The notes: generated by a model not told the origin, from the letters alone. Shown: positions 35,910 to 47,217, counted from the first letter of the stretch. The stretch is 64,000 nt of DNA from an uncultured Pelagibacteraceae bacterium (GCA_902587215.1 CACIKJ010000003.1:1-64000); one strand, 5' to 3'. A program made the numbers and translations.

Positions 35910-37829
35910 TTAAGCGCTCTTCTCTTTATTTTCGTCTTTTACTTCCTCAAAATCAGCATCAACAACATTATCGTCTTTTTTATCACCTTTATTTGAATCG
36001 TTTTTATTTTCAGGTTTGGCACTTTGTTGTGATTTATATATAGCCTCACCTAGTTTCATTGATGCCTGAACAAGATCTTGAGTTTTCTTTGTAATTTCCT
36101 CAACATCAGTTCCTTTTAAAGCATTTCTCAAGTTAGCAGACGCATCTTCAATAGCTTTTTTATCAGTTTCAGAAACTTTAGATCCATGTTCTTTAAGATT
36201 CTTTTCTGTTGAATGAAGAAGAGTATCAGCTTGGTTTCTTGCATCTACTGCTTCCCTTTTCTTTTTATCTGCATCTTTATTTGCTTCAGCTTCTTTAACC
36301 ATTTTGTTTATTTCTTCGTCGCTTAATCCACCAGAAGCTTGAATTTGAATTTTTTGTTCTTTACCAGTTCCTTTATCTTTAGCAGAAACGTTTACAATTC
36401 CGTTAGCATCAATATCAAATGTAACTTCAATTTGTGGGACACCTCTTGGTGCAGGCGCTATACCAACAAGTTCAAAGTTTCCTAATAACTTATTGTCTGA
36501 TGCCATTTCTCTTTCTCCTTGAAGAACCCTAATTGATACAGCGGGTTGATTATCTTCGGCGGTAGAAAAAACTTGGCTTTTCTTGGTTGGTATTGTTGTA
36601 TTCTTATCAATTAATTTAGTCGATACACCCCCAAGTGTTTCAATTCCTAACGATAAAGGTGTTACATCTAATAAAAGAACATCTTTTACATCACCTTGTA
36701 AAACACCAGCCTGGATAGCAGCTCCCATAGCAACAACTTCATCTGGGTTTACAGATTTATTTGGGTCTTTACCAAAAAAACTTTTAACTTCCTCAATCAC
36801 TTTTGGCATTCTAGTCATTCCGCCAACTAAAACTATTTCATCAATTTCACCCGCTGACAGACCCGCATCTTTTAATGCAGTTTTGCAAGGTGGAAGAGTT
36901 TTGGAAATTAAATCTTCAACTAAAGCCTCAAGTTTTGCTCTAGTCATTTTTAAATTTATGTGTTTTGGTCCAGTTTTATCGGCTGTAATAAACGGTAAAT
37001 TTATTTCAGTTTGTGTGGCAGATGAAAGCTCAATTTTTGCTTTTTCAGCAGCTTCCTTTAATCTTTGTAATGCAAGTTTATCAGACTTTAAATCTATACC
37101 ACTTTCTTTTTTAAATTCGCTTAATAAATAATTTACAATAGCATTATCAAAATCTTCACCTCCTAGAAAAGTATCTCCATTAGTAGATTTAACTTCAAAA
37201 ACACCATCACCAAGCTCAAGTATTGATACATCAAATGTTCCACCACCTAAGTCATACACAGCAATTTTCTTATTTGTTTTTTTATCCAAACCATAAGCAA
37301 GTGAAGCTGCAGTTGGCTCATTAATAATTCTTAAAACTTCAAGACCAGCAATTTTTCCCGCATCTTTTGTTGCTTGTCTTTGAGCATCATTGAAATAGGC
37401 AGGCACTGTAATAACGGCCTTACTTACTGCTTGACCTAAATATTTTTCGGCTGTTTCTTTCATTTTTTGTAAGACAAACGCTGATATCTGTGAGGGAGAA
37501 TATTTTTTACCTTTAGCTTCTATCCACGCGTCGCTATTGTCTGCTTTAATTATTTTGTATGGAGCAGTTTCAATATCCTTTTTAACCGTAGGATCTTCAA
37601 AATTTCTGCCAATCAATCTTTTTACTGCAAAAATTGTATTTTCAGGATTTGTAACTGCCTGTCTTTTTGCTGGTTGTCCTACTAGTTTTTCATCTTCGTC
37701 ATTAAACGCGACAACTGAAGGAGTTGTTCTTGCACCCTCAGCATTTTCTAAAACTTTAGCTTGTGCACCGTCCATTATTGCTACACAAGAGTTTGTTGTT
37801 CCAAGATCTATTCCAATTACTTTACTCAT
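35910..37829 (-). CDS. dnaK: Chaperone DnaK (Hsp70)
   Basis: A 639-aa protein: nucleotide-binding domain with [26 protein letters not shown] and [12 protein letters not shown], the linker [18 protein letters not shown], a substrate-binding domain, and a helical lid with an acidic tail. It is placed between grpE and dnaJ. A heat-shock-like promoter candidate lies at 37847-37874 in the grpE-dnaK spacer. Confidence 0.97.
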   Translation of the reverse strand: MSKVIGIDLGTTNSCVAIMDGAQAKVLENAEGARTTPSVVAFNDEDEKLVGQPAKRQAVTNPENTIFAVKRLIGRNFEDPTVKKDIETAPYKIIKADNSDAWIEAKGKKYSPSQISAFVLQKMKETAEKYLGQAVSKAVITVPAYFNDAQRQATKDAGKIAGLEVLRIINEPTAASLAYGLDKKTNKKIAVYDLGGGTFDVSILELGDGVFEVKSTNGDTFLGGEDFDNAIVNYLLSEFKKESGIDLKSDKLALQRLKEAAEKAKIELSSATQTEINLPFITADKTGPKHINLKMTRAKLEALVEDLISKTLPPCKTALKDAGLSAGEIDEIVLVGGMTRMPKVIEEVKSFFGKDPNKSVNPDEVVAMGAAIQAGVLQGDVKDVLLLDVTPLSLGIETLGGVSTKLIDKNTTIPTKKSQVFSTAEDNQPAVSIRVLQGEREMASDNKLLGNFELVGIAPAPRGVPQIEVTFDIDANGIVNVSAKDKGTGKEQKIQIQASGGLSDEEINKMVKEAEANKDADKKKREAVDARNQADTLLHSTEKNLKEHGSKVSETDKKAIEDASANLRNALKGTDVEEITKKTQDLVQASMKLGEAIYKSQQSAKPENKNDSNKGDKKDDNVVDADFEEVKDENKEKSA

Positions 37830-37846
37830 TATTTTTACTCCATTTC

Positions 37847-37874
37847 ATATATGTTCAATTTTTTTAACTACAAG
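37847..37874 (-). promoter_or_regulatory. Candidate sigma-32-type promoter upstream of dnaK
   Basis: On the minus strand CTTGTAG (37874-37868) is followed after 14 nt by CATATAT (37853-37847), 18 bp before the dnaK ATG. This resembles CTTGAAA-N13-15-CCCATNT of RpoH promoters but the -10 half is only partial, and the implied 5' UTR is very short. Treat as a weak prediction. Confidence 0.3.
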
Positions 37875-37878
37875 TCAT

Positions 37879-38508
37879 TTACTCACTTTTTTTGGTCTCT
37901 TTTTCCTTGTTTTCACTTAAATTGTCGTCTTTTTTAACTGTTTTTTTCGCTACACCAACTAATGAAGGTCGTAAAAGTCTATCTTTCATCATAAATCCTC
38001 TTTGGATCTCTTGAACAATTATACCATTTTCCTTACTTTCATCTTCGATTTCCATCATTGCCTGATGCAGGTTTGGATCCATTTTTTTACCTAAAGCCTC
38101 GATTGGATAGATATTATTTTTTTTAAGAATAGACATCATGTCTTTAAATATAATTTCTAAATGATCAATTATTTTTTTTGATGCCTCTGAATTCTTTATA
38201 CTTTCATCACTCTCAATAGTGGTCTTGGATCTCTCAAGATTATCAATTAGGTTTAGTGTTTCTTTAGCTAAGGAAAATCCACCGTACTCAAAGGCATCAT
38301 CTCTCTCTTTTTCATACCTTCTTCTTTGATTTTCCATCTCTGCATATTGCCTTACAATTTTCTCCTCTAATTCTAAAATTTTATCTTCATTAGATATTTC
38401 TTCAATTTTTTCTCCCTCGGCTTTTTTGGTTTGTTCAACAGACTCATCTAATTTATTGTTTTCATTAGAGTTTGAATTTATCAGATCTTCAGTCTTTTCT
38501 TTTTCCAT
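37879..38508 (-). CDS. grpE: Nucleotide exchange factor GrpE
   Basis: A 209-aa protein: acidic low-complexity N-terminus, a long coiled-coil helix (about residues 45-100, with MENQRRRYEKERD), and a C-terminal beta domain with NLHQAMMEIEDES and GFMMKDRLLRPSLVGVAKK. It releases ADP from DnaK. It is divergent from rdgB by 41 bp; no hrcA repressor gene or CIRCE repeat is visible, so HrcA control is unlikely here. Confidence 0.95.
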   Translation of the reverse strand: MEKEKTEDLINSNSNENNKLDESVEQTKKAEGEKIEEISNEDKILELEEKIVRQYAEMENQRRRYEKERDDAFEYGGFSLAKETLNLIDNLERSKTTIESDESIKNSEASKKIIDHLEIIFKDMMSILKKNNIYPIEALGKKMDPNLHQAMMEIEDESKENGIIVQEIQRGFMMKDRLLRPSLVGVAKKTVKKDDNLSENKEKETKKSE

Positions 38509-38549
38509 AATCGGTATATGGTAAGAAAATTCACAATTTCCAGATATAT

Positions 38550-39143
38550 ATGAAAAAAATTAATGAATTGATTTTAGGCACAAATAATCAAGGAAAAGTA
38601 AGAGAAATTAAGAAATTACTACCAAAAAAAGTGTCTATAGAAACTCCAAAAGGACTTAATATAAAGAGTCCCAAAGAGACAGGAGTTTCATTTTTAGAAA
38701 ATTCTCTTATCAAAGCCAAATACTTTTCAAAAAAAACTCAAAAAGTCTGTTTAGCCGATGACTCAGGATTAGAAATAGATATTTTGAATAAATTACCAGG
38801 TATATATTCTGCAAGATGGGCAGGTCCACAATCAGATTTCAAAATAGCAATTAGAAAGGTTTACAGGGAGCTTAAAAGAAAAAAAGTAAATTTAAAAAAA
38901 AATATTAAATGTAGATTTATTTGTGCACTAACTATTTATTGGCCAGGTGGAAAATTTTATCAATCTCAAGGAATCATAAATGGTAAAATATCTGTTAAAT
39001 CAAAAGGTACAAGAGGTTTTGGTTATGATCCTATATTTATTCCAAAAGGATATAAAGTCACTTTTGGTCAAATGTTATTTTCAAAAAAATCTAAGATAGA
39101 TCACCGGTATAAAGCATTTAAAAAAATTAAAAAATTTTTTTAA
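38550..39143 (+). CDS. rdgB: XTP/dITP diphosphatase RdgB (HAM1 family)
   Basis: A 197-aa protein: N-terminal LGTNNQGKVREIKKLL, the active-site segment CLADDSGLEIDILN with catalytic Asp, PGIYSARW, and the C-terminal GFGYDPIFIP and FSKKSKIDHRYKA. It hydrolyses inosine and xanthosine triphosphates to keep them out of DNA. It normally follows grpE or rph in alphaproteobacteria. The last 17 nt overlap the convergent binding-protein gene. Confidence 0.95.
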   Translation: MKKINELILGTNNQGKVREIKKLLPKKVSIETPKGLNIKSPKETGVSFLENSLIKAKYFSKKTQKVCLADDSGLEIDILNKLPGIYSARWAGPQSDFKIAIRKVYRELKRKKVNLKKNIKCRFICALTIYWPGGKFYQSQGIINGKISVKSKGTRGFGYDPIFIPKGYKVTFGQMLFSKKSKIDHRYKAFKKIKKFF

Positions 39144-40278
39144 TTTGTTTATTATCAATGACATAAAAATTTAACTTGTGAGTTATAATGTTTTTATCAA
39201 TTTCAAAAATTCCAATTTTTCCTTTAAAGGAATTTTTCTTATAAAAAATATCTTTGTTTAAAACAAAATTATTTTTAAAAAGTAAATAGTAAACTAAACC
39301 AGTTAAGTCATAACTTAGAAAAGCAATTTGATTTGAGTTACTATCAAAATTTTCTTTATATTTTCTCAAATAATCTGCATAATTTTCGTAATTTACTGAT
39401 GGAAAATATATAGGCTGTATCATGTACTCATTAATTAAACTTTTATCGAACCATTGATTTAAAGTTATATATTTAACTCTAGTGGGTGGTATATCGGTAT
39501 AAATTAATGAAGTAGCAACACTCTTCAATGACTCTTCAAAATCTGCAATTATTACTGAGTCAAAATTAATTCCTCCAATTGTATCAAGCATTTCAAGTTG
39601 AGCTATTTTCTTTTCTTTGTTTGAATCACTAGAATTCTTAACTCTTTTTATTTCATCTAATAAATTCTGTTTTCTAATTCTATATCTCGTAACATCCTCA
39701 ATTTGTTTTGTGATTAGTGTTGGGTCTTGATCATAATAAAATTTATCTTTAAGTTTTATTTTAGATTTTTTCACGCCAGTTTTAATTTCACTCAAAATAT
39801 CATTATTGGGTGCAAATAAATAACTTCTTTCAATTTCTTCTAAAGTTTGGAATTTTTTTATTGCATTAAATTGAGATATAGAATTAACCCCGGCACTTAT
39901 AATATTTTTCTTAGTACTATCGATTTTATTAGTAAATGATAAAAAAATTAAATCATTGTTGAGAGCATCTAATTTAATTGTATTTTTTTTAAATATTGGA
40001 CCGATTATTATTTTAACACCTTCTTTATACAACTGTTGAGAAACTTCAAAAGTATCATCAGGATTATTTTTGCTATCTTTAGGTATTATGACGATTTTAC
40101 TATCATCAATATCATTTATGGCTAGTCTCACAGACTTTAAAATACTATCCCCAAGATTTTTAAATTCCCCGGATAAAGGTACTACTAAACCAATTTTAAT
40201 TTTATCATTTGCATATGTATTAAATGAAAAAAATATTATAACTGTAAGAAGTGTAAAAAATTTAATTAGATATTTCAT
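39127..40278 (-). CDS. Periplasmic-binding-fold protein, LpoA-like (penicillin-binding protein activator)
   Basis: A 383-aa exported protein: signal peptide (about 1-23, FNTYA-ND) and a type-I periplasmic binding fold beginning IKIGLVVPLSGEFKNLGDSI, with IIIGPIFKKNT. It has no lipobox and lacks the N-terminal TPR part of E. coli LpoA. The divergent neighbour rsmI and a following BON lipoprotein reproduce the E. coli order lpoA (yraM), rsmI (yraL), dolP (yraP), which favours LpoA-like activation of peptidoglycan synthases over an amino-acid ABC receptor. No ABC transporter genes are nearby. Confidence 0.7.
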   Translation of the reverse strand: MKYLIKFFTLLTVIIFFSFNTYANDKIKIGLVVPLSGEFKNLGDSILKSVRLAINDIDDSKIVIIPKDSKNNPDDTFEVSQQLYKEGVKIIIGPIFKKNTIKLDALNNDLIFLSFTNKIDSTKKNIISAGVNSISQFNAIKKFQTLEEIERSYLFAPNNDILSEIKTGVKKSKIKLKDKFYYDQDPTLITKQIEDVTRYRIRKQNLLDEIKRVKNSSDSNKEKKIAQLEMLDTIGGINFDSVIIADFEESLKSVATSLIYTDIPPTRVKYITLNQWFDKSLINEYMIQPIYFPSVNYENYADYLRKYKENFDSNSNQIAFLSYDLTGLVYYLLFKNNFVLNKDIFYKKNSFKGKIGIFEIDKNIITHKLNFYVIDNKQIKKIF

Positions 40279-40305
40279 TTTATTATAAATATTATAGCCT
40301 AGGTT

Positions 40306-41160
40306 ATGACAGTTAAAGAAGACAAAAATAAGATTGAAAGCGGATTATATATTGTTTCGACACCTATAGGTAATCTAAAAGACATAACACTAAGGGCTAT
40401 CGATATACTTAAAAAGTCCAATCTAATTCTATGTGAGGACACCAGGGTTTCAAAAAAGTTATTATCTTTTTATGAAATAAAAACTAAAATTATTTCAAAT
40501 CATAAATTTAATGAAAAAAGCAATTTGCAGAAAGTCTTAAACATTCTAAAAGATGATCAAATTGTTTCAGTTATTTCTGATGCTGGAACGCCTGCCATTT
40601 CTGATCCTGGTAGATTACTAATAAGTAGTTGTATAAAGGAAAAAATATCAATTTTTCCAGTGCCTGGACCATCTGCAATCCTTGCGTCCTTGTCTGTATC
40701 TGGTTTCTCAGACCAATTCTACTTTCACGGTTTTTTACCTGACAAATTAAATTCAATAAAAAAAGATTTTGATTTTTTTAAAAATATAAATACTTCTATT
40801 GTTTTTTTCATTTCTGCGAGAAAGTTATTTAAAATTTTTGAAGTATTGAAGGAATATTTTGCTGATAGAGAAATATTAATTTCTAGGGAGATAACTAAAA
40901 TGCATGAAACTTTTTATAGAGGCAGAGTATCAGAAATTGATAATTTTAATTTTAATCCTAAAGGAGAGGTGACTATTGTAATTTCAGAAAAAAAAGATCA
41001 AAATAATAAACAAAATTTAAGCGAATCAGATAAAAAAAGAATTGAAAAATTAATTATTAATAAATCAATAAAAGATATAGTTCGCATAATTTCACAAGAA
41101 AAAAATATTTCAAAATCAAAAATTTATAATTATTGTCTAAAAGTTAAAAATGAAAAATAA
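40306..41160 (+). CDS. rsmI: 16S rRNA 2'-O-ribose (C1402) methyltransferase RsmI
   Basis: A 284-aa tetrapyrrole-methylase-fold enzyme: LYIVSTPIGNLKDITLRAIDIL, LCEDTRVSKKLL, SVISDAGTPAISDPG and FPVPGPSAILASL. It methylates C1402 in the ribosomal P site. It is divergent from the LpoA-like gene by 27 bp and overlaps the BON gene by 11 nt. Confidence 0.95.
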   Translation: MTVKEDKNKIESGLYIVSTPIGNLKDITLRAIDILKKSNLILCEDTRVSKKLLSFYEIKTKIISNHKFNEKSNLQKVLNILKDDQIVSVISDAGTPAISDPGRLLISSCIKEKISIFPVPGPSAILASLSVSGFSDQFYFHGFLPDKLNSIKKDFDFFKNINTSIVFFISARKLFKIFEVLKEYFADREILISREITKMHETFYRGRVSEIDNFNFNPKGEVTIVISEKKDQNNKQNLSESDKKRIEKLIINKSIKDIVRIISQEKNISKSKIYNYCLKVKNEK

Positions 41161-41743
41161 TTTTATCATAATAGTACTTATTTCAATTTTTTTGAGCTCT
41201 TGCGTTGGTACCTCTTCTACAGGAGTTTTTGGAACAGGTGTTACTATTGCAATGGATCCAAGGACTTTAGGTACTCAAATTGATGATTCAATAATGGATA
41301 AAACCTTAGATGCAAAACTTATATCTTTAAATAAAAACTATTTACTAAATGTTAGGACAAAAATAATTGATGGAAGAATTTTTATTACTGGTAAGGTTGA
41401 TTCTTTAGAGGAAAAATTAAAAATCACTAAGATTGCGTGGGAAACTAAGGGCGCAAGATCTGTAAAAAATGATTTAAAAATAAAAGATCAGTTCAATTTT
41501 AAACAATCAGCTAAAGATGTTCTTATTACGTCTCAGTTAAGGACAGCATTAATATTCAACAAAAATACAAAAGCTGTAAATTACAATATAGATACATATA
41601 AAAGAAAAATATATATATATGGAATAGCTGAAACCAAAGATGAAAGAGAAGAAGTTATAAAAGAGGCAAAAGAAATATTGGATGTTGAAGATGTTATAGC
41701 TAGCATTTTGCTAGTTGATGACTTAAGAGTAATCAAAGACTGA
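41150..41743 (+). CDS. BON-domain lipoprotein (DolP-like)
   Basis: A 197-aa lipoprotein with lipobox IFLSSCVG (Cys18) and two BON domains, approximately 45-115 (VRTKIIDGRIFITGKVDS) and 120-195 (YNIDTYKRKIYIYGIAET). DolP in E. coli supports outer-membrane integrity and the BAM machine. Placement after rsmI matches yraP/dolP synteny; the usual intervening yraN endonuclease-like gene is absent. It ends 4 bp before the convergent maeB stop. Confidence 0.85.
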   Translation: MKNNFIIIVLISIFLSSCVGTSSTGVFGTGVTIAMDPRTLGTQIDDSIMDKTLDAKLISLNKNYLLNVRTKIIDGRIFITGKVDSLEEKLKITKIAWETKGARSVKNDLKIKDQFNFKQSAKDVLITSQLRTALIFNKNTKAVNYNIDTYKRKIYIYGIAETKDEREEVIKEAKEILDVEDVIASILLVDDLRVIKD

Positions 41744-41747
41744 TTTA

Positions 41748-44030
41748 TTATTTGTTATAATCAATAATTTCAGCTGAATAAGCTGCAACGGAAGCGAGAT
41801 TCAGTATTTCTGAAGTCGATGTTCTTAATGGAGCTATCTCAATTGGTTGTCCTAATCCAATCAACAAAGGTCCAATTACTTTAGCTCTACTCATAGATTT
41901 AATTATTTTAAATGATATAGCAGCCGCATGAAGCCCGGGCATAATTAAAATATTTGCATTTCCAACAATTTCTGAAAATGGGTAAAGTTCTTTAAATATC
42001 TCTTCCAAAGCTACATCTGGTTGCATCTCACCATCATATTTAAAGTTTACTTTCTTTTTATTTAAAATTTCTACAGCCTCCCTCACTTTTGAAGTTCTCT
42101 CAGTAGTTGGTTGTCCAAAAGTAGAATGAGATAAAAATGCAACTTTAGGATCCATGCCAAACAACTTTGCAATTCTTGAAGAAGATATTGCAATGTTTGC
42201 CAATTGTTCTGAGTTCGGCCACTCGTTCACAGCTGTATCAGCAATTAAAACTGTTTTTCCTCTATTGACAACCAAATTTAATCCAAAAATAATTTCTCCT
42301 GGTCGAGCATCCACTACCGTAGATACTTTCTCCAGTGATGCTGAATATCTTCTGGTATTTCCTGTTACCATTGCGTCAGCATCTCCACAGGCAACCATAC
42401 AAGTGGACCATATAACACGATCATTTCTTACTAATTTATCACAGTCTCTTTCTAATAAGCCTTGCTCTCTCTGGAGCTTTTTAAATAAATAATTTGTGTA
42501 TTTCTCACGCTTTGTACTGTTTGTTGAATTTACGATTTCTATATTTAGATTTTCGTTATAACCAATCTCCTTAAGTTTTTTCTTAACTAATTCATCTTTT
42601 GCCACTAATATTGGAATTCCAAGACCACTATTTTTAAATGCAATAGCTGCTTTCAAATTATTCTCATCCTCACCATCAGCAAATACCACTCTTTTTTGTT
42701 TCTTTTTAATAAGTGAGTTTATACCTTGCATAACCGTGACTGAAGGATCTAATCTATTTTTTAGTTGTTCGGCATATAATTCAAAATCTTTGATTTGTTT
42801 TCTGGCAACACCAGTTTTTATTGCAGCCTTTGCGACAGCTACTGGAATTACACTGATGAGTCTTGGATCAAAAGTAGATGGGATAATATATTCTTTTCCA
42901 TATATAGGACGGATGCCTCCCATAGCAGAAGCAACTTCATCAGGCACTCTTTGTTTTGCAAGATTTGCAATTGCATGAGCGGCAGCAACTTTCATTTCTT
43001 CATTAATTGTTTTGGCTCTTACGTCTAATGCACCTCTAAATATATAAGGAAAACCAATTAAGTTATTTACTTGATTTGGATAATCTGAACGACCAGTCGC
43101 AATAATAGCATCTGATCTTACTTCTTCAACTTTTTCAGGAGTGATTTCAGGGTCAGGATTAGCGCATGCAAAAATTATTGGATTCTTCGCCATTGATTTA
43201 ACCATATCTTTTGTAAGTGCATCTTTTGCTGATAGGCCTAAAAATACGTCCGCTCCTTTTATTGCATCTTTCAAAGTTCTAAATTTTGTTTCTACTGCGT
43301 GTTTTGTTTTCCATTGATCTAATTTATCTCTTCCTTTGTAAATAACTCCTTTACGGTCACACATGATTAAATTTTCTTTTTTAACCCCTGAATTTTTAAA
43401 TAATTCTGAGCATGCAATTGCAGATGCACCCGCACCATTTACAACAACTCTTATATCTTTGATTGACTTCCCAGTAATATCTAAGGCATTTATTAATCCA
43501 GCAGTAGTTATAATTGCTGTTCCATGTTGGTCATCGTGAAATATAGGAATATCTACTATCTCTTTAAGCTTTTTTTCAATTATAAAACAATCAGGTGCAG
43601 CTATATCCTCAAGGTTAATTCCACCAAAAGTGGATGAGATATTTTTAATTGTGTTAATAATCTCTTCGTTATTGTTGCTATCAATTTCAATATCGATTGA
43701 GTCAATATCAGCAAATCTTTTGAAAAGAACCGCTTTGCCTTCCATAACTGGTTTTGATGCTGCTGCTCCCAAATTTCCTAAACCTAAAATTGCAGATCCA
43801 TTACTTATTACAGCTACCAAATTTCCTTTTGAAGTATAATCATAAGCTAAATTGATATCTTTACTAATTTCAAGCACCGGTGATGCAACTCCCGGTGAAT
43901 ATGCAAGAGCTAAATCTCTTTTAGTTGTCATTGGCTTAGATGGAGTAATTTCAATTTTTCCAGCTTTTCCTTGAGAATGGAAATCTAAAGCCTCTTTAAT
44001 AGTATAATGTTCTGTTTTATTTTTTTTCAT
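41748..44030 (-). CDS. maeB: NADP-dependent malic enzyme with C-terminal phosphotransacetylase-like domain
   Basis: A 760-aa two-domain protein. Residues 1-430 are malic enzyme: YSPGVASPVLEI, the metal/substrate segment IFHDDQHGTAI, and the Rossmann VVNGAGASAIAC. Residues about 435-760 resemble phosphate acetyltransferase (VVFADGEDENNLKAA), as in rhizobial and E. coli MaeB, where this part is regulatory and inactive. It converts malate to pyruvate and CO2. It is monocistronic on the minus strand, divergent from murJ by 50 bp. Confidence 0.95.
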   Translation of the reverse strand: MKKNKTEHYTIKEALDFHSQGKAGKIEITPSKPMTTKRDLALAYSPGVASPVLEISKDINLAYDYTSKGNLVAVISNGSAILGLGNLGAAASKPVMEGKAVLFKRFADIDSIDIEIDSNNNEEIINTIKNISSTFGGINLEDIAAPDCFIIEKKLKEIVDIPIFHDDQHGTAIITTAGLINALDITGKSIKDIRVVVNGAGASAIACSELFKNSGVKKENLIMCDRKGVIYKGRDKLDQWKTKHAVETKFRTLKDAIKGADVFLGLSAKDALTKDMVKSMAKNPIIFACANPDPEITPEKVEEVRSDAIIATGRSDYPNQVNNLIGFPYIFRGALDVRAKTINEEMKVAAAHAIANLAKQRVPDEVASAMGGIRPIYGKEYIIPSTFDPRLISVIPVAVAKAAIKTGVARKQIKDFELYAEQLKNRLDPSVTVMQGINSLIKKKQKRVVFADGEDENNLKAAIAFKNSGLGIPILVAKDELVKKKLKEIGYNENLNIEIVNSTNSTKREKYTNYLFKKLQREQGLLERDCDKLVRNDRVIWSTCMVACGDADAMVTGNTRRYSASLEKVSTVVDARPGEIIFGLNLVVNRGKTVLIADTAVNEWPNSEQLANIAISSSRIAKLFGMDPKVAFLSHSTFGQPTTERTSKVREAVEILNKKKVNFKYDGEMQPDVALEEIFKELYPFSEIVGNANILIMPGLHAAAISFKIIKSMSRAKVIGPLLIGLGQPIEIAPLRTSTSEILNLASVAAYSAEIIDYNK

Positions 44031-44080
44031 TTGATTTAATTAGATATACAAATAGAGCTAAATTAAGACTAATATGAGTT

Positions 44081-45610
44081 ATGAACTTAATTAAGTCAAC
44101 AGGTACATTTAGTGTCTTCATTATAATCAGTAGAGTACTGGGTTATATTAGAGATGTTTTGATTGCAATATACTTGGGATCAGGACCAATAGCAGACGCT
44201 TTTTTTGTTGCATTTAGAATACCAAATACTTTTAGAAGACTTTTTGCCGAAGGTTCCTTTAATGCAGCCTTCGTGCCGAGCTACTCATCAGAGCTAACAA
44301 TAGGAAAGGAAAAAGCAAAAGGATTTGCTAATGATGTTTTTAATTTTCTAATGTTAGGTCTGCTAATATTAGTAATAGTTATTGAAATTTTAATGCCTGG
44401 CTTTGTATATCTGATTGCGCCAGGCTTTTATGAAGATCCAAACAAAATAGAACTAACTACTTTGTTAACTAGGATTACATTTCCGTTCTTACTTTTTATA
44501 AGTTTAGCGTCATTTTTTTCTGCAATACTTAACTCTCATAATAAGTTTGCAGTAGCTGCTGCTGCCCCAATAATTTTAAACTTAATTTTAATTTCAATTA
44601 TTTTTTTAGCAAAAAAATCAAGCGATGAACTAGTAGTTTACTTATCGTATGGTGTATCTGCTGCAGGATTATTACAACTCATCTTTGTTTATTTTTATGC
44701 TAAAAAATTTTTTACACCTGTAATTAATTTTAAACTAAAAGTTACAAAAAAGATAAAAATTTTTTTTGAAAAATTTTTGCCAGGAATTTTTTCGTCTGGA
44801 GTTACTCAAATTAATATTCTTGTGGGCACTATTATAGCATCTTTTCAAGCTAGCGCAGTATCTTACCTATATTATGCTGACAGAATTTATCAAATAAATC
44901 TTGCTATAGCTGGCATTGCAATCGGAACTGTAATTTTGCCAAACTTAAGCAGATATATTAAAACTAGTAACAAAAAAAAAATTAATTTTATTCAAAATAA
45001 ATCTTTTGAATTAAGTCTTTTTTTAAGTGTTCCTGCATCAATGGCGTTGTTGGTAGGATCCGAGCAAATAACATCAGCCTTATTTGGCTATGGTGCTTTT
45101 GATAATAATAGTGTCCAAAATTCTGCAAAAGCGCTTTTTTACTTTGCGCTAGGCCTTCCAGCATTTGCGATAATAAAAATATTTTCAACGTTTCTCTTTG
45201 CTAGAGATAATACAAAATCTCCTTTTTATTACTCTTTAATTTCTGTGTTAATTAATATTACGATTAGTATTATTTTTTTTAAACAAATCGGATTTATAAT
45301 AATACCTATAGCAACAACCATTTCATCTTGGATCAATGCAATTTTGTTATTTATAAAACTTTCAGAGAACAATTTTTTTAAATTAAGAAATATTCTAAAT
45401 TTCTCTAACTTCAAGATTTTTTTAGTATCAAGTTTCTCGATTTATATATTTTATTTGCTTATAAATACTTTTGAAAAATACCTAAGTTACGATAATGAAT
45501 TTAAATTATTTACTATAATTTTATTGGTACTTATTACTATTTTAATTTATATTTCAATATCTTTAATAACTAAAACTTTTAAATATTCTGATATTAAACT
45601 AAAGTATTAA
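44081..45610 (+). CDS. murJ: Lipid II flippase MurJ
   Basis: A 509-aa membrane protein with about 14 helices of the MOP superfamily. The N-terminal signature is [48 protein letters not shown] (first part near residues 18-40), followed by a charged central cavity and [13 protein letters not shown]. It flips lipid II across the inner membrane for peptidoglycan synthesis. It precedes trpS by 4 nt, a conserved alphaproteobacterial pair. Confidence 0.95.
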   Translation: MNLIKSTGTFSVFIIISRVLGYIRDVLIAIYLGSGPIADAFFVAFRIPNTFRRLFAEGSFNAAFVPSYSSELTIGKEKAKGFANDVFNFLMLGLLILVIVIEILMPGFVYLIAPGFYEDPNKIELTTLLTRITFPFLLFISLASFFSAILNSHNKFAVAAAAPIILNLILISIIFLAKKSSDELVVYLSYGVSAAGLLQLIFVYFYAKKFFTPVINFKLKVTKKIKIFFEKFLPGIFSSGVTQINILVGTIIASFQASAVSYLYYADRIYQINLAIAGIAIGTVILPNLSRYIKTSNKKKINFIQNKSFELSLFLSVPASMALLVGSEQITSALFGYGAFDNNSVQNSAKALFYFALGLPAFAIIKIFSTFLFARDNTKSPFYYSLISVLINITISIIFFKQIGFIIIPIATTISSWINAILLFIKLSENNFFKLRNILNFSNFKIFLVSSFSIYIFYLLINTFEKYLSYDNEFKLFTIILLVLITILIYISISLITKTFKYSDIKLKY

Positions 45611-45614
45611 ATAT

Positions 45615-46616
45615 ATGAGTAAAAAAATTTTTTCTGGAGTTCAACCAACAGGTAATCTTCATTTAGGTAATTATATTGGTGCAATAAAAAATTTTGTTAA
45701 ACTACAAAATGATGATGATAATAGTTGCATTTATTGCGTAGTGGATCTTCACGCAATTACAGTAAAACAAAACCCAAAGGAATTAAAACAAAACATAAGA
45801 GAAACTGCAGCTGCATTCATAGCTAGCGGACTTAATTACAAAAAAAGTATTATTTTTAATCAATCTTTAGTGCCATCACACTCAGAAGGATCTTGGATAT
45901 TAAGTTGTATAGCAAGAATGGGTTGGTTAAATAGAATGACACAATTTAAAGAAAAGGCTGGTAAAGACAAAGAAAAAGCAAGTGTAGGACTATATATTTA
46001 TCCAATATTAATGGCAGCAGATATACTTCTTTATGATGCTACTCATGTTCCAGTTGGGGAAGATCAAAAACAACATCTTGAACTTTCAAGAGATATTGCG
46101 AATAAATTTAATTTAGATTTTAATTCACCTGATTTTTTAATTGCTCCTGAACCCTTAATTCAAAAAAATTTTTCTAGGATAATGAGTTTAAAAGATGGAA
46201 CAAAAAAAATGAGCAAATCTGATCCATCCGAGTTAAGTAGAATAAATCTAAATGACAACAAAGATGAAATATTCAATAAAATAAAAAAAGCAAAAACTGA
46301 TACTGAACCACTCCCAGATAGTGAAGAGGAGCTCTCTAATCGGCCAGAGGCAGAAAATTTATTAGGTATGTATGCTAGCTTAAATGATCAAAGTTTATTA
46401 AGTACTATTAATGAATTTTCAGGTAAAAATTTTTCAGCTTTTAAAGATAAATTGGCCAATTTAATTATAGAAAAAATTTCTCCTATTTCTGAGGAAATAA
46501 ATAAACTGCTTAAAGATCAAAAGTTTATAGATCAGATATTAAGTGATGGTGCCCAAAAAGCTGATAAAATTGCATCAAAAAAAATAACAAATATTAAAAA
46601 AATCATTGGTTTCTAA
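45615..46616 (+). CDS. trpS: Tryptophanyl-tRNA synthetase
   Basis: A 333-aa class-I synthetase: [19 protein letters not shown] contains the HIGH-like [20 protein letters not shown] is the Trp-adenylate region, and KMSKSDPS is the KMSKS loop near residue 195. It charges tRNA-Trp. A 47-bp spacer precedes nfu. Confidence 0.96.
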   Translation: MSKKIFSGVQPTGNLHLGNYIGAIKNFVKLQNDDDNSCIYCVVDLHAITVKQNPKELKQNIRETAAAFIASGLNYKKSIIFNQSLVPSHSEGSWILSCIARMGWLNRMTQFKEKAGKDKEKASVGLYIYPILMAADILLYDATHVPVGEDQKQHLELSRDIANKFNLDFNSPDFLIAPEPLIQKNFSRIMSLKDGTKKMSKSDPSELSRINLNDNKDEIFNKIKKAKTDTEPLPDSEEELSNRPEAENLLGMYASLNDQSLLSTINEFSGKNFSAFKDKLANLIIEKISPISEEINKLLKDQKFIDQILSDGAQKADKIASKKITNIKKIIGF

Positions 46617-46663
46617 TAAGAATTAGAACTTTAAAAATTTATTTTTCTATTTATATAAAAAGA

Positions 46664-47206
46664 ATGTTCGTACAAACTTTAAATACACCAAATCCAAATT
46701 CCCTTAAATTTTTACCTGGAGAAAAAGTGTCATTGTCTGGTCCAATGGAATTTAATGACAAAAAAGATACCGACAATGATTTGGTAAGAAACATTTTATC
46801 TATAAATGGTGTAACAGGTATATTTCTTTCCGACGATTTTTTGTCAGTTAATAAAGAACAAGATAAAGATTGGGAAGATATAAAGCACATAGTTATTTCA
46901 TTAATCAATGAATTTTACGCTGATGGAAATAAATTTGTATTTGAAAAAGAAAATAAAACTAATTCAAATAATGATTTGAATGATATTGAAAAAAAAATTG
47001 TTAAAATCTTAGAAACAAAAATTAGACCAGCAGTAGCAAGAGATGGTGGTGATATAAAGTTTAAGGAATTTAAAAATGGAAAAGTGATAGTAGAAATGCA
47101 GGGAAGTTGTTCGGGCTGTCCAAGTTCAACTATGACTCTAAAAAAAGGTGTTGAAAATTTACTTAGACATTATATTCCTGAGGTAAATGAAGTTGTTACA
47201 GTTTAA
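46664..47206 (+). CDS. Fe-S cluster scaffold/carrier protein Nfu
   Basis: A 180-aa two-domain protein: Nfu N-terminal domain (MFVQTLNTPNPNSLKFLPG) and C-terminal NifU-like domain with ARDGGDIKF and the cluster ligand motif CSGC (Cys149, Cys152) in GSCSGCPSSTMTL. It carries 4Fe-4S clusters to targets. In alphaproteobacteria nfu usually lies beside trpS/murJ and tsaB, as here. Confidence 0.93.
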   Translation: MFVQTLNTPNPNSLKFLPGEKVSLSGPMEFNDKKDTDNDLVRNILSINGVTGIFLSDDFLSVNKEQDKDWEDIKHIVISLINEFYADGNKFVFEKENKTNSNNDLNDIEKKIVKILETKIRPAVARDGGDIKFKEFKNGKVIVEMQGSCSGCPSSTMTLKKGVENLLRHYIPEVNEVVTV

Positions 47207-47217
47207 AAACAAATTTT

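Noticed and set aside
36583-37131. 182-codon open frame antisense to dnaK
   Set aside because: A shadow of dnaK codon bias, with no ribosome site and no recognisable domain; similar antisense frames occur over maeB, infB and hslV.
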